A stretch of 64,000 nucleotides of DNA from an uncultured Bacteroidota bacterium (GCA_902586435.1 CACIHJ010000002.1:1-64000), one strand, 5' to 3'; positions 46,614-56,789 are shown, counted from the stretch's first letter. The notes: generated from the letters alone by a model not told the origin. Numbers and translations are program-made.

Positions 46614-48563
46614 ATGATAAAAGTTAGTTTCCCAGATGGTAATACAAAAGAGTTCGAGAAAGGAACAAAGGTTATTGATATTGCTAAAAGTATTAGTGAA
46701 GGTCTAGCAAGAAAAGTAATATCAGCATCTTATAACTCAGAAGTCATTGAATTAAGCACAGGATTAAATGATGATGGAGATATTAAACTTTTTACATGGG
46801 ATGATGATGAAGGTAAAAAGGCTTTTTGGCATTCATCTGCTCATATTTTAGCTCAGACAATAAAAGATATTTATCCAATGTCAAAATTAACTATTGGCCC
46901 AGCAATTGAAAGTGGTTTCTATTATGATGTTGATTTTGGAGGAGATAATCCATCAGAGAATGATTTTAAAAAAATTGAAGAAAAATTTCTAGAATTTGCT
47001 AGAGAAGATAATGAGTTTAAAATGCGCCATTTAAGTAAATCAGACGCATTAGAATTCTACAAAAAAGAAAAGAATCAGTATAAGATTGAGTTAATTGAAG
47101 ATTTAGAGGATGGCACAATAACATTTTGCGATCATTCTAATTTTTCTGATTTATGTAAAGGTGGTCATATACCCTCTACTGGGATAGTAAAATCTGTAAA
47201 ACTTTTGAATATAGCTGGAGCATATTGGAGAGGTGATGAAAAAAACAATCAGTTAACGCGTATATATGGTATCTCTTTTCCAAAACAAAAAATGTTGACT
47301 GAATACCTTGAGTTAGTTGAAAAAGCAAAAGAAAGAGACCATCGAAAGCTTGGAAAAGAACTTGAATTATTCACATTTTCAAGTAGAGTTGGAAATGGCC
47401 TTCCCCTTTGGTTACCAAATGGGACTGAGCTTAGAGATAGGCTTCAAAGATTTCTTGAAGATGCCCAAAGAAAGGCTGGGTACAAAAAAGTAATGACTTC
47501 TCATATTGGTTCAAAAGAACTATATGAAACATCTGGGCATTATGAAAAGTATGGTGCAGATAGTTTTCAACCTATACTTACTCCTAATGATAATGAGACC
47601 TTTATTTTAAGACCTATGAATTGCCCTCATCATTGTGAAATATATAACTCTAAACCTCAAAGCTATAGGGACTTACCACTCAGACTTGCAGAGTTCGGCA
47701 CTGTTTATAGATATGAACAAAGCGGAGAATTACATGGTTTAAGTAGAGTTAGAGGGTTCACAGTAGATGATGCTCATATATTTTGTACTCCTGAGCAAGT
47801 TGACTCAGAGTTTAAAAACACTATTGACCTTGTTCTATATGTATTTAGGTCTTTAGGTTTTGAAAACTTTTCTGCTCAAGTTTCCTTAAGAGATGATAGC
47901 AAACCAGAAAAATATATTGGATCTAAGAAAAATTGGGAAATTTCAGAAAATGCAATAATAGATGCTGCAAAGGAGAAAGGTCTTAGCTATAAAATAGAAT
48001 ATGGAGAAGCAGCATTTTATGGACCAAAACTTGATTTTATGGTAAAAGATGCTCTTGGTAGGAGCTGGCAACTAGGGACAATTCAAGTTGATTATAATCT
48101 TCCTGAAAGATTTGAACTTTCCTATAAAGGCCCTAAAAACGAGGATTTAAGACCAGTTATGATTCATAGAGCCCCATTTGGAAGTATGGAAAGATTTGTA
48201 GCTATACTTCTTGAACATACAGGTGGATTATTCCCATTATGGTTATCCACTACTCAAATTGAAATATTAGTTGTAAGTGAAAACTATAAAAATTATGGTC
48301 AAAAAGTTTTAAATATCTTAGAAAATCACGAAATTCGCGCCCACCTAGATGATAGGAATGAAACTGTAGGTAAAAAAATTAGGGAATCTGAAATAAATAA
48401 GATTCCTTATATGATTATAATAGGAGAGAATGAAGAGAAGAATGAGACGGTTTCAATTAGAAAACATAAGGAAGGAGATTTAGGTGAAATGAAAATTGAT
48501 AAATTTTTGGATATTTTCAAAAAAGAAATTTCTGATAGTATACCAGAATTTAATATTAACTAA
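46614..48563 (+). CDS. thrS: Threonyl-tRNA synthetase
   Basis: The 649-residue class II synthetase has an N-terminal TGS domain (about 1-60), the editing domain ([12 protein letters not shown]-like [16 protein letters not shown]), the catalytic core with zinc ligand in [13 protein letters not shown] and motif 3 [19 protein letters not shown], and the anticodon-binding end with [15 protein letters not shown]. Complete. It leads the thrS-infC-rpmI-rplT cluster. I see no leader hairpin for the E. coli-type autoregulation in the 25 bases upstream. Confidence 0.96.
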   Translation: MIKVSFPDGNTKEFEKGTKVIDIAKSISEGLARKVISASYNSEVIELSTGLNDDGDIKLFTWDDDEGKKAFWHSSAHILAQTIKDIYPMSKLTIGPAIESGFYYDVDFGGDNPSENDFKKIEEKFLEFAREDNEFKMRHLSKSDALEFYKKEKNQYKIELIEDLEDGTITFCDHSNFSDLCKGGHIPSTGIVKSVKLLNIAGAYWRGDEKNNQLTRIYGISFPKQKMLTEYLELVEKAKERDHRKLGKELELFTFSSRVGNGLPLWLPNGTELRDRLQRFLEDAQRKAGYKKVMTSHIGSKELYETSGHYEKYGADSFQPILTPNDNETFILRPMNCPHHCEIYNSKPQSYRDLPLRLAEFGTVYRYEQSGELHGLSRVRGFTVDDAHIFCTPEQVDSEFKNTIDLVLYVFRSLGFENFSAQVSLRDDSKPEKYIGSKKNWEISENAIIDAAKEKGLSYKIEYGEAAFYGPKLDFMVKDALGRSWQLGTIQVDYNLPERFELSYKGPKNEDLRPVMIHRAPFGSMERFVAILLEHTGGLFPLWLSTTQIEILVVSENYKNYGQKVLNILENHEIRAHLDDRNETVGKKIRESEINKIPYMIIIGENEEKNETVSIRKHKEGDLGEMKIDKFLDIFKKEISDSIPEFNIN

Positions 48564-48568
48564 AACAG

Positions 48569-49132
48569 ATTGTTATAGCTATAAGAAGAAAAAAAAATAG
48601 GAGAGGTGGAAGAAGAGTATTTAGAGAGGATCCTCACAAAATAAACTCCAAAATAACAGCCCAGGAAATAAGGCTTGTTGGTGATAATGTAGATGTAGGT
48701 GTTTATTCTGTTAACGATGCTCTTAGAATGGCAAGAGGACAAGAATTAGATCTTGTTGAAATTTCACCAAAAGCATCTCCTCCTGTATGTAAAATTTTAG
48801 ATTATAAGAAATTTTTATATGAGCAGAAGAAAAGGGACAAAGCACTTAAGTCGAAAGCAACTAAGATAGTAGTTAAGGAGATTAGATTTGGACCTCAAAC
48901 AGATGAACATGATTATCAATTTAAAAAGAAACATGCAGAAAAATTTTTAAATGAAGGTGCAAAATTAAAAGCATTTGTTTTTTTTAAAGGAAGATCGATA
49001 ATATTTAAAGAACAAGGACAGATTCTTCTTTTAAGATTAGCTCAAGAGCTAGAGGAAATTGGAACTGTAGAGCAAATGCCAGAATTAGAAGGAAAGAGAA
49101 TGATAATGTTTATAACACCAAAAAAGAAATAG
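48569..49132 (+). CDS. infC: Translation initiation factor IF-3, non-canonical start
   Basis: IF-3 proofreads start codons and keeps subunits apart. The frame runs from 48560 to 49132 and contains the conserved N-terminal half ([40 protein letters not shown]) and [19 protein letters not shown]. The first ATG (48728) would remove this N-terminal domain. No ATG, GTG or TTG lies between an in-frame stop at 48557 and that ATG. The start must be ATT (48569) or ATA (48575, giving [11 protein letters not shown], like the usual IF-3 beginning). ATT or ATA starts are known for infC and underlie its autoregulation, because IF-3 rejects them. Spacing to thrS is five bases. Confidence 0.9.
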   Translation: MVIAIRRKKNRRGGRRVFREDPHKINSKITAQEIRLVGDNVDVGVYSVNDALRMARGQELDLVEISPKASPPVCKILDYKKFLYEQKKRDKALKSKATKIVVKEIRFGPQTDEHDYQFKKKHAEKFLNEGAKLKAFVFFKGRSIIFKEQGQILLLRLAQELEEIGTVEQMPELEGKRMIMFITPKKK

Positions 49133-49137
49133 GAATA

Positions 49138-49335
49138 ATGCCAAAAATGAAAACAAAATCCAGTGCAAAGAAAAGATTTAAAGTAACTGGATCAGGAAAG
49201 ATTAAAAGGAAGCATGCTTTCAAAAATCATATTTTGACAAAAAAATCAAAAAAGAGAAAACTAAGACTAACTCATTTTGGACTTGTTCATGATAGTGATA
49301 AAGAAAACATTAAAAGACAATTAAGATTAAAGTAA
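49138..49335 (+). CDS. rpmI: 50S ribosomal protein L35
   Basis: The 65-residue protein has the L35 pattern [40 protein letters not shown] and ends with NIKRQLRLK. It binds the large subunit. It lies five bases after infC and one base before rplT, in the standard infC-rpmI-rplT order. Confidence 0.96.
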   Translation: MPKMKTKSSAKKRFKVTGSGKIKRKHAFKNHILTKKSKKRKLRLTHFGLVHDSDKENIKRQLRLK

Positions 49336-49336
49336 A

Positions 49337-49681
49337 ATGCCTAGATCAGTTAATTCGGTAGCATCAAGAGCTAAGAGAAAGAAAATATTAAAACAAGCTA
49401 AAGGGTACTTTGGCAGAAGGAAAAATGTTTGGACAGTTGCAAAAAATGCAGTTGAAAAAGGATTAGTTTATGCATACAGGGACCGAAGAAATAAAAAACG
49501 AAACTTTAGAGCATTATGGATAGTTAGAATAAATGCAGCTTGTAAAGAACATGGTCTTTCTTATAGCGAATTTATGGATAAAGCAAAGAAAAAGAATATC
49601 ACTCTTAATAGAAAAGTTCTTGCTGATCTTGCGATGAATAACCAGAATGCATTTGAAGCAATAGTAAAAGCTGTTAAATGA
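49337..49681 (+). CDS. rplT: 50S ribosomal protein L20
   Basis: The 114-residue protein has the L20 signatures [40 protein letters not shown] and [20 protein letters not shown]. It nucleates 50S assembly. In some bacteria L20 autoregulates the infC-rpmI-rplT unit; no pseudoknot is evident in the short junctions here. Its stop overlaps the start of a tiny ORF by four bases. Confidence 0.96.
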   Translation: MPRSVNSVASRAKRKKILKQAKGYFGRRKNVWTVAKNAVEKGLVYAYRDRRNKKRNFRALWIVRINAACKEHGLSYSEFMDKAKKKNITLNRKVLADLAMNNQNAFEAIVKAVK

Positions 49682-49797
49682 CAACTCTATTAATCATAAC
49701 TATTCTTTCATTTATTACTGGTATAGATCTCACAAAGACTATTATAAAGTTTACTAAACGATTCAATCGGGATAAAAAAGATAATAGATCGAATTAG
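49678..49797 (+). CDS. Tiny predicted membrane protein after rplT
   Basis: A 39-residue frame starts at ATG 49678 overlapping the rplT stop (ATGA). It encodes one hydrophobic helix ([15 protein letters not shown]) and a strongly basic tail with [14 protein letters not shown]. The overlap and TM-plus-basic design speak for a real gene; its small size and lack of known relatives speak against. The gap to the next gene holds 114 bases with a promoter. Confidence 0.45.
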   Translation: MTTLLIITILSFITGIDLTKTIIKFTKRFNRDKKDNRSN

Positions 49798-49837
49798 TTA
49801 AATAGTTATTATTCCATATATTTTTAAAGAAAGATAA

Positions 49838-49869
49838 TTTCAGTCTAAATGATAATTAGATTACCTTTG
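49838..49869 (+). promoter_or_regulatory. Promoter for the TonB-type receptor
   Basis: TACCTTTG at 49862-49869 (followed by CA, the common flavobacterial form) is a perfect -7 element; TTTC at 49838-49841 is a loose -33 with a 20-base spacer. The ATG at 49912 lies 42 bases downstream. Confidence 0.6.
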
Positions 49870-49911
49870 CATTTAATTAGAATAGTTACTAAATAATTAT
49901 CCCTACTAAAA

Positions 49912-52431
49912 ATGAATTATTTTAACAAAATTATTTTTCTAACTTCCCTTTTACTTTTCACAAACACTTATAGTCAAAATAGACAAGGAGGAGACAGAGA
50001 TGCTATGATGGCTCAATACCAAAACATGAACTTTAATGTTTCAGGAAAAGTAATAGATGTAGATACGGGGGAGGCTCTAGAATATGCTACTATAACTCTA
50101 TCTAACCAATTAAACAAAGATGAAATAACTGGAGGTATTTCTGATGAAAACGGAAACTTTTCAATTGAAGTGAAACCAGGGATGTATAATATTAAAATAG
50201 ATTATATATCATTTGAACCTTTCTTAAAAGAAAAAGTTGTTGTTAGAAGCGATCTATCTCTTGGTGAAATTAAATTAAGCATTGATGTTAATTTATTAGA
50301 AGAGGTTGAGGTAAGAGCTGAAAGAACTGAAGTTGAAATAAGGTTAGATAAAAAGATATATAATATTGGTCAAGATATTACAGTACGAGGAGGAAGTGTA
50401 AGTGATGTTTTAGCTAACATCCCATCTCTAGATGTTGATATTGATGGAAATATATCATTAAGAGGTAATAGTAATGTTAGAATATTAATAAATGGAAAGC
50501 CATCAGGTCTAGTAGGATTATCCGGTCCTGAAGGTTTGAGATCTATTCCCTCTGAATCAATTCAGCAGGTTGAGGTTGTTACCTCTCCATCTGCAAGATA
50601 TGAAGCTGAAGGTACAGCAGGTATTTTAAATATTATTCTAAAAAAACAAGATCTATTAGGGTTTAATGGTAATATAAATTTTAATCTAGGTATACCTGAG
50701 CAATTTGGTACAAACGGAAGCTTTAACCTAAGAAATAATAAGGTAAACTTTTTTAATACTACTTCTATAAGAAACTCTACTGGTAATGGATATGGATTTT
50801 CTGAGACAAGATACTCTAGTCTGATAATTGATGAGAGAAACGATTGGGAATCAGATGACTATAATTTCTTTACAACATTTGGAGTGGAATATTATTTTGA
50901 TGATAAGACATCTATAATACTTAGCACTGTATATAAAGAAGGTGATGATGATAGTTTTCTTACAAATATTGTTAAGGATATTTCAAGTGGTTCTGTGAGA
51001 TCAATTAATGATAGGCTAAGAGATGAAGCAGAAGAGGAATTATCTAACGAATATGCGCTAGACTTTTTTAAAGATTTTGATAAAAAAGGGCATACATTGA
51101 GTGCCAGAATTTCATTTGAGAATAATGATGATGATGGTGTTGAAGATATTGAAGATTTTTCTTCTTTCCCAAACAGATCTAACTCATCATATGAAAAAAT
51201 AACCAATCTTGATGAGCAAAGTAGATTCCTTGCTCAGATTGATTACGTTTATCCAGTAGATGAAAATACTCAATTTGAATTAGGATATAGAGGAAGAAAA
51301 GTAGATAGAAAAACTGATTATGATGTTTCATATCTTATAGATGGAAGATATAACTCAGACCCTAATTTATCTAATATTTTTGCTTATGAAGAATCTGTGA
51401 ATGCATTTTATAGCCAATATGGTAAAAAGGTAGATAAACTCTCTTATCTTCTTGGTTTAAGATTTGAAGACTCCAGACAAGAAATAGATCAAAGAACAAC
51501 TAATCAGTTTGAGATAAAAAAATATTCTGATTGGTTCCCAACACTAAATCTTGCATATGAATTCTCAAAGATGGAATCAATTACTTTTGGATACAGTAAA
51601 AGAGTTAGACGACCTAGAGGCTGGAATATTAATCCATTTCCAAGAAGAAATTCGGTTACTAGCGTAAGAAGAGGAAATCCATTTTTAGACCCAACATTTA
51701 CTAATTCTTTAGAAATAGGTTACTTAAAGAGGTTTGATAAGTTTACTATTAATGGAGAGGTATTTTACAGCAATTCAAAAAAGAACAATGTTAGTATTAC
51801 AGAAGAAACAGGAGAACTTGTTACAGTTACAGGTGGAAGAGGTGATGAAACAAATCCAACTCTTCAAGTTCCAGTTTTAGAGTCCTACCCTATCAACTTA
51901 TCTGAGAATACTAGATTTGGCGCCGTATTGAATCTAACCTATACACCATCTAGAAGTGTTAGATTAAATGGAAGTTTTACTTTAAATAATAATAAGATAA
52001 GAGGAGAATATAAAAATCAAAATTTTGATTCTGATAACAATAGTTGGAATGCGAGATTTTCAGGTTTTGTTAAGCTACCTCTTGATATTAGCTGGCAATT
52101 ATTTGGGTACTTTAGAGGACCAAGTGAAACAGCTCAATCTAGGAATAAAGGGTTTGGAACTGTTACTTCTGCATTCCAAAAAGAGATTTTCAATAAAAAA
52201 GGAACAATATCATTTAAAGTTAATGATGTATTTAATACTGGAAAATGGAGATATGAGTCCTTTACTGATTCATTCTTTAGAGAAGGTGAAGGGCAGTGGC
52301 GCCAACCTTCATATGTTCTAACACTCTCATATAGATTTAATGACAAAAACAATAGAAAATCTAGAAGACAAAGGTCGAATGATTTAAACTTTGGAGGTGG
52401 CGAAGATGAGGGTGAAATTTTTAACCCTTAA
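49912..52431 (+). CDS. TonB-dependent-receptor-like outer membrane beta-barrel protein
   Basis: The 839-residue protein has a signal peptide (IIFLTSLLLFTNTYSQ), a carboxypeptidase-regulatory-like beta domain at about 43-130 (FNVSGKVIDVDTGEALEYAT), a plug domain with VSDVLANIPSLDVDIDGN and EGTAGILNIILKKQ, and a barrel of the outer-membrane beta-barrel type 3 group to about residue 810 (LTLSYRFNDK). A basic then acidic tail (RKSRRQRSNDL, GGGEDEGEIFNP) follows the barrel. No SusD partner is adjacent, so a SusC role is unlikely. The ligand is unknown. The 3' end overlaps a tiny convergent gene by 11 bases. Confidence 0.88.
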   Translation: MNYFNKIIFLTSLLLFTNTYSQNRQGGDRDAMMAQYQNMNFNVSGKVIDVDTGEALEYATITLSNQLNKDEITGGISDENGNFSIEVKPGMYNIKIDYISFEPFLKEKVVVRSDLSLGEIKLSIDVNLLEEVEVRAERTEVEIRLDKKIYNIGQDITVRGGSVSDVLANIPSLDVDIDGNISLRGNSNVRILINGKPSGLVGLSGPEGLRSIPSESIQQVEVVTSPSARYEAEGTAGILNIILKKQDLLGFNGNINFNLGIPEQFGTNGSFNLRNNKVNFFNTTSIRNSTGNGYGFSETRYSSLIIDERNDWESDDYNFFTTFGVEYYFDDKTSIILSTVYKEGDDDSFLTNIVKDISSGSVRSINDRLRDEAEEELSNEYALDFFKDFDKKGHTLSARISFENNDDDGVEDIEDFSSFPNRSNSSYEKITNLDEQSRFLAQIDYVYPVDENTQFELGYRGRKVDRKTDYDVSYLIDGRYNSDPNLSNIFAYEESVNAFYSQYGKKVDKLSYLLGLRFEDSRQEIDQRTTNQFEIKKYSDWFPTLNLAYEFSKMESITFGYSKRVRRPRGWNINPFPRRNSVTSVRRGNPFLDPTFTNSLEIGYLKRFDKFTINGEVFYSNSKKNNVSITEETGELVTVTGGRGDETNPTLQVPVLESYPINLSENTRFGAVLNLTYTPSRSVRLNGSFTLNNNKIRGEYKNQNFDSDNNSWNARFSGFVKLPLDISWQLFGYFRGPSETAQSRNKGFGTVTSAFQKEIFNKKGTISFKVNDVFNTGKWRYESFTDSFFREGEGQWRQPSYVLTLSYRFNDKNNRKSRRQRSNDLNFGGGEDEGEIFNP

Positions 52432-52579
52432 GTTTTTTTAAGATTATTTCTTTAATCTTCATATAGACATAACTAGATGCCCAATAAGGTGCTACAATTG
52501 CAAGGAAAATAAGGAGCCAGAAGCCTAGTGTAAATATTGCTAAAAACGCTAAAAATCCAAGGTATTGCTGAAACTCCAT
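52421..52579 (-). CDS. Tiny membrane protein (52 residues)
   Basis: The frame begins with ATG 52579 and encodes MEFQQYLGFLAFLAIF, then a continuous hydrophobic stretch TLGFWLLIFLAIVAPYW and a basic end MKIKEIILKKLKG. It has a promoter (TTTG-N19-TAATTTTG) in the right place, which makes a real gene likely. Its last 11 bases overlap the receptor gene. The function is unknown. Confidence 0.6.
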   Translation of the reverse strand: MEFQQYLGFLAFLAIFTLGFWLLIFLAIVAPYWASSYVYMKIKEIILKKLKG

Positions 52580-52586
52580 ATATTTG
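52579..52586 (+). promoter_or_regulatory. -7 element for fumC
   Basis: TATATTTG is a perfect -7 element 45 bases before the fumC ATG. It overlaps the start of the divergent tiny gene. No clear -33 TTTG is present. Confidence 0.4.
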
Positions 52587-52598
52587 TACTATAAAAGA

Positions 52599-52629
52599 CA
52601 AAATTAATTTATTTTAATTAAATTACAAA
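52599..52629 (-). promoter_or_regulatory. Promoter of the tiny membrane gene
   Basis: On the minus strand TTTG (52629-52626), 19 bases, TAATTTTG (52606-52599). This is a full consensus match. The gene's ATG follows 19 bases later. Confidence 0.7.
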
Positions 52630-52631
52630 TA

Positions 52632-54029
52632 ATGAATTATAGAATTGAGAAAGATACTTTAGGAGAAGTTAAAGTTCCAAAAGATAAATTATGGGGAGCT
52701 CAAACTGAAAGATCTAGACAAAACTTCAAGATTGGTAATGAAGCTTCTATGCCAATTGAAATAATTCATGCCTATGCTTTGATAAAAAAATCTGCAGCTC
52801 ATTCAAATTTTGATTTAGGAATACTCTCAAAGAAAAAATTAAATCTTATAAATAAAGTATGTAATGAAATATTAAATGGAGAGCATGATGATCAATTCCC
52901 TCTTGTTATATGGCAAACAGGATCAGGAACACAAACTAACATGAATGTTAATGAGGTTATTGCTAATAGAGCTCATATAATAGAGAAAAAGAGTTTAGTA
53001 AAGGACAAAAAAACACTATCACCTAATGATGATGTAAACAAATCTCAATCATCAAATGATACTTTTCCCACAGCCATCAATATTGCTGCTCTTAACATTA
53101 TAAAAAATAATACACTCCCTAACTTAAGAAAATTAAGAAATAGTTTAGAAAAAAAGTCAAAGCAATTTAAAAATATAGTTAAAATTGGCAGGACACATAT
53201 GATGGATGCAACTCCAATAACATTAGGACAAGAGTTCTCAGGATATGTTTCACAAATCGATCATGGAATAGAAACTATAAATAATTCTTTAAAACATCTA
53301 TCTGAGCTTGCTATAGGTGGAACCGCAGTTGGAACTGGGCTTAACACACCTAAAGGATACTCAAAAAAAATTATTAACTACATATCAAAATTTAGTGGAT
53401 TAAAATTTAATCAAGCTGAAAATAAATTTGAAGCAATTGCAAGTCATGACTGTATAGTTGAATCTCATGGAGCCCTTAAAACTGTTGCTTCGTCAATTTT
53501 TAAAATCTCAAATGATATAAGGCTTTTAGGATCTGGACCAAGATCAGGTATTGGAGAATTAATACTTCCAGCTAATGAACCAGGTAGCTCGATTATGCCT
53601 GGTAAAGTTAATCCTACTCAATGTGAAGCTATATCAATGGTTTGTGTAGAAGTAATGGGAAATGATTTTTCTACTACGATAGCTGGAGCTAGTGGTCATC
53701 TTGAACTTAATGTTTTTAAACCTCTTATTGCAAATAATATTATTGAATCATCAAGAATTCTTGGAGATGCATGTTTAAGTTTCTCCGAAAAATGTATAAA
53801 TGGAATAAAGCCAAACAAAAAACAAATAAAAAAATTTGTAAGTAACTCATTAATGCTTGTTACTGCATTAAACACAAAGATAGGATATTACAAGGCTGCT
53901 GAAATTGCTAATAAAGCATATGATGAAGACACTACATTAAAAGAGGCGGCAATAGCCTTAAATTATTTGAACGCTAAAGAGTTTGATAAAATAGTCGATC
54001 CCAAAAAAATGACTAATAATGGAGGTTAA
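52632..54029 (+). CDS. fumC: Fumarate hydratase, class II
   Basis: The 465-residue TCA-cycle enzyme interconverts fumarate and malate. Signatures are [56 protein letters not shown] and the superfamily signature [15 protein letters not shown]. Complete and iron-independent by class. The GNAT gene overlaps its end by 11 bases. Confidence 0.95.
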   Translation: MNYRIEKDTLGEVKVPKDKLWGAQTERSRQNFKIGNEASMPIEIIHAYALIKKSAAHSNFDLGILSKKKLNLINKVCNEILNGEHDDQFPLVIWQTGSGTQTNMNVNEVIANRAHIIEKKSLVKDKKTLSPNDDVNKSQSSNDTFPTAINIAALNIIKNNTLPNLRKLRNSLEKKSKQFKNIVKIGRTHMMDATPITLGQEFSGYVSQIDHGIETINNSLKHLSELAIGGTAVGTGLNTPKGYSKKIINYISKFSGLKFNQAENKFEAIASHDCIVESHGALKTVASSIFKISNDIRLLGSGPRSGIGELILPANEPGSSIMPGKVNPTQCEAISMVCVEVMGNDFSTTIAGASGHLELNVFKPLIANNIIESSRILGDACLSFSEKCINGIKPNKKQIKKFVSNSLMLVTALNTKIGYYKAAEIANKAYDEDTTLKEAAIALNYLNAKEFDKIVDPKKMTNNGG

Positions 54030-54489
54030 GATAATACCTTTTGAATCAAAATACGCAGAACATTTTTACTTGTTAAATTACGATTGGTTAGATGAATATT
54101 TTTATGTAGAGCCTTATGATGAAAAGGTTCTTAAAAATTGCAAAGAAGAAATAATAGATAAAGGAGGCTTCATATTTTTTGCTTTATATCAAGACGAAGT
54201 AGTTGGTACTATGGCTCTTCTTCCAAGAGATGATAGTGTTTATGAATTAAATAAAATGGCAGTAAAAAAAGAATTAAGAGGAAAAGGTATAGGTAATAAA
54301 CTTATTCAATTTACTATTGACTTTTGCAAAGAAAAAAAATTCAAATCAATAATTTTATATTCAAATACGGTGCTTAATAACTCTATTTACCTATATAAAA
54401 AATATGGATTTAAAGAAATTAAATCTAAAGGAGATCCTCCATATAAGAGAAGTGATATAAAAATGGAGATGCAGCTAGTTTATTCTTGA
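54019..54489 (+). CDS. GNAT family N-acetyltransferase
   Basis: The 156-residue protein has the acetyl-CoA loop [19 protein letters not shown] and the motif [12 protein letters not shown]. The start ATG 54019 lies in the fumC end. The substrate is unknown. The third GNAT gene in the window; the three differ clearly in sequence. The 3' end overlaps CPBP by 15 bases. Confidence 0.86.
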   Translation: MEVKIIPFESKYAEHFYLLNYDWLDEYFYVEPYDEKVLKNCKEEIIDKGGFIFFALYQDEVVGTMALLPRDDSVYELNKMAVKKELRGKGIGNKLIQFTIDFCKEKKFKSIILYSNTVLNNSIYLYKKYGFKEIKSKGDPPYKRSDIKMEMQLVYS

Positions 54490-55380
54490 TACTAACTTGT
54501 CATACCAACCTTTCCATGAATATTTTTTTGCGTACACAAAGAGTAAAATTGGATAAACTATCAATGGAACTATAAAATTAAGTGCTGTTAGTGCTGGATC
54601 AGATATATCCCTCAAAATAGATTCAGTTTCAAATACCGTCCAACTTGAAGTTAATAGGAGTACTATAAATAGATTGTTAGCAGCATGAAAACCTATAGCT
54701 AATTCAAGTCCTTCATCCATTAGGGTCATTATACCAAGGACAAAACCATAGGCTAGATATTGAACCATAATCAAGTATCCCAGTGCTTCAACTTCAGGAT
54801 TCAATAAATGCAGTCCTCCAAAAATAATAGAAGTAAAAAGCAGACCCATCAAGCGACTATTAAATAATCCTCCAAAACCTTGCATTAGGTATCCTCTAAA
54901 TACAAGTTCCTCAACAGTAGTTTGAACTGGTATAAGGAAAATTGCAATAACAGATAGAATTAAAAATTCTTTTAGCTTAAAGTTTAGTTCATAGTTTTCT
55001 GGTGAAATAAAATAACCTATAATAACAAATGTAGTTACTATTGATCCCCAAAGTAAAAAAGAAAAGATTATTCGATTATAATCAACCTTTTTCCTCATCG
55101 TTACAATAGTCTTAAAAGATAACTCATGAAGCTTCGTTACAACTAACCATATTCCAGGAACAGTGATAAGCGAAGATAAGAGTATAAGAAATAACCTAAG
55201 ATTAGATGGGATGGATTTTAAAATATCCATAGGATTCGAATCAGGCTCAAGAATAATATCAGTAGGAATTGCAAAAATAAGCGGAATCTGACCTATCTGA
55301 TTAAAAACAATAATAATAAAAGATCCCAATAAATAGTATCCAAAAGCTTTTTTTCTGTATGTTAATTTATCAAGAAACAT
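54475..55380 (-). CDS. CPBP family intramembrane metalloprotease
   Basis: The 301-residue membrane protein has about eight hydrophobic segments and the CPBP/CAAX-type motifs EELVFRGYLMQGF (EExxxR), GGLHLLNPE (H) and GFHAANNLF (H and N). Family members cleave prenylated or other membrane proteins, or are involved in bacteriocin immunity. The start shares one base with the stop of the PAS-prenyltransferase gene upstream, so the two are cotranscribed; a functional link to prenyl chemistry is tempting but unproven. Confidence 0.88.
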   Translation of the reverse strand: MFLDKLTYRKKAFGYYLLGSFIIIVFNQIGQIPLIFAIPTDIILEPDSNPMDILKSIPSNLRLFLILLSSLITVPGIWLVVTKLHELSFKTIVTMRKKVDYNRIIFSFLLWGSIVTTFVIIGYFISPENYELNFKLKEFLILSVIAIFLIPVQTTVEELVFRGYLMQGFGGLFNSRLMGLLFTSIIFGGLHLLNPEVEALGYLIMVQYLAYGFVLGIMTLMDEGLELAIGFHAANNLFIVLLLTSSWTVFETESILRDISDPALTALNFIVPLIVYPILLFVYAKKYSWKGWYDKLVSRIN

Positions 55381-56717
55381 TATTGAAAGCTACCTAAGAT
55401 TATCATATAAATAAATGAGAATAACATATGAAAGTATATAGTCTGGATATTATATTTCACTAAAGTTCGTTTATCATAATTTTTCATTAAACCAAAAAAT
55501 AGAAACAGGCCATTAATTATTACTATTGGAACTAGATAATAAAGAATTTTATCAGTTGTTCTGTTAGCTATCTCAAAAAGAGATACTGTTGCTATTAATA
55601 AATTTAAACCATAAATCCATCTTGAATTTTTCTTTCCTAGGAATACAACTAGATTGTTTTTTCCAACCTTTTTATCAGATGTATAATCAGGATATTGATT
55701 TATAAATAAAATATTAGTTGTTAATAATCCTAGTGGAACTCCTATCAAGATTAAATTATAAAATTCTTGAGAATATAATAGAATAGTATCACTTGATATT
55801 GCAAATCCAGTTCCCAATGTAAGAAGAGGACCAAATGCTAGAAAAATTGACAACTCACCAAGACCATATAGTGATGATAGCTTAATTGGTTTAGCTGTAT
55901 AGAAATATCCAATAAAAATTCCTATTGCTGCAATTATGACTGAGTTTATTGCATTTGAATTAGATCCAGTATTCATATAACTTGCATATAGAATCGCAAG
56001 AGCAGTCATAAGCCCTAAAATAAACATTGTATTAGCCAAGCTTTTTGTTCCCTTTAATGTTATTAATCCAAGTTCTATTGCCCTACTCCCTCCTGAGAGT
56101 TGAGCACCTTTTAAAACAGAAGAATTCATTCCCGCATTAAAATACTCTGTATTAGCTTCATCAGTTCCATCAGAAACATCGTAATAATCATTATATAGAT
56201 TAGAAAACAAATGGAAAAAGAGTATACCAAATGTAGTTAGAAGCAATGATATTGGACTAAATAGATTATCTCCTATACCTGCATAATATGATGCAACTGA
56301 AAAGATCGGAAATAAAGAAGCAGAAGCAAAACCAACTCTTGTAATTGCAACACCTTTAATAATTTTTGTAAGAAAATTTATTTTAATATTAACTTCTTCA
56401 GAAATCTCTTCAGTAATTCCACAATATCCAGTTTGAGGATTATTTTTTCCATTTGCAAAATTTGGAGTTATCTGAATTTTAGCAGCAAATTGGCTACCAT
56501 CTTTTCTAATAAAATTTGTTTTAGTAGTATGTTCTCCAGTTTGATTAGCACTTTTAAGCCAACCTAGAACATTTTGAAGAACAATCTCTCCTGGAGAAAA
56601 AATAGATACTCTTTTAATACCTACTAAATCCTTAGAATCATAACCAAACATTTGAATAGCTCCATCATTAAGATTTGTGATTAAACCTTCCATATCGCAT
56701 ATAATAACACTTTTCAT
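55380..56717 (-). CDS. PAS domain fused to MenA-like prenyltransferase
   Basis: The 445-residue protein joins two unrelated parts. Residues 1-112 form a PAS domain (IICDMEGLITNLNDGAIQMF, GYDSKDLVGIKRVSIFSPGE, FIRKDGSQFAAKIQITP, GYCGITEEISE). Residues 118-445 form a multi-pass UbiA-family prenyltransferase with both aspartate motifs, FSNLYNDYYDVSDGTD (172-186) and NQYPDYTSDKKVGKNNLVV (340-357), the latter followed by the MenA-like order VVFLGKKNSR. It should attach a polyprenyl chain to an aromatic acid, most likely in menaquinone synthesis, with PAS sensing ligand, redox state or light. The gene is contiguous, with no frameshift. A MenI-like thioesterase lies upstream. Confidence 0.85.
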   Translation of the reverse strand: MKSVIICDMEGLITNLNDGAIQMFGYDSKDLVGIKRVSIFSPGEIVLQNVLGWLKSANQTGEHTTKTNFIRKDGSQFAAKIQITPNFANGKNNPQTGYCGITEEISEEVNIKINFLTKIIKGVAITRVGFASASLFPIFSVASYYAGIGDNLFSPISLLLTTFGILFFHLFSNLYNDYYDVSDGTDEANTEYFNAGMNSSVLKGAQLSGGSRAIELGLITLKGTKSLANTMFILGLMTALAILYASYMNTGSNSNAINSVIIAAIGIFIGYFYTAKPIKLSSLYGLGELSIFLAFGPLLTLGTGFAISSDTILLYSQEFYNLILIGVPLGLLTTNILFINQYPDYTSDKKVGKNNLVVFLGKKNSRWIYGLNLLIATVSLFEIANRTTDKILYYLVPIVIINGLFLFFGLMKNYDKRTLVKYNIQTIYFHMLFSFIYMIILGSFQ

Positions 56718-56739
56718 AAATTAATTTTTAATTAAAGCG

Positions 56740-56747
56740 CAAATATA
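56740..56747 (-). promoter_or_regulatory. -7 element of the PAS-prenyltransferase gene
   Basis: On the minus strand TATATTTG, 22 bases before the ATG at 56717. It gives this pair its own promoter, separate from the thioesterase gene. The -33 region has no clear TTTG. Confidence 0.5.
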
Positions 56748-56789
56748 ATAGAGTAATCTTTTTTAATGAAATAATTAATAAAAAAGATA

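Noticed and set aside
48728-48730. ATG at 48728 as the infC start
   Set aside because: It would delete the conserved IF-3 N-terminal domain, which is in frame upstream from 48569.
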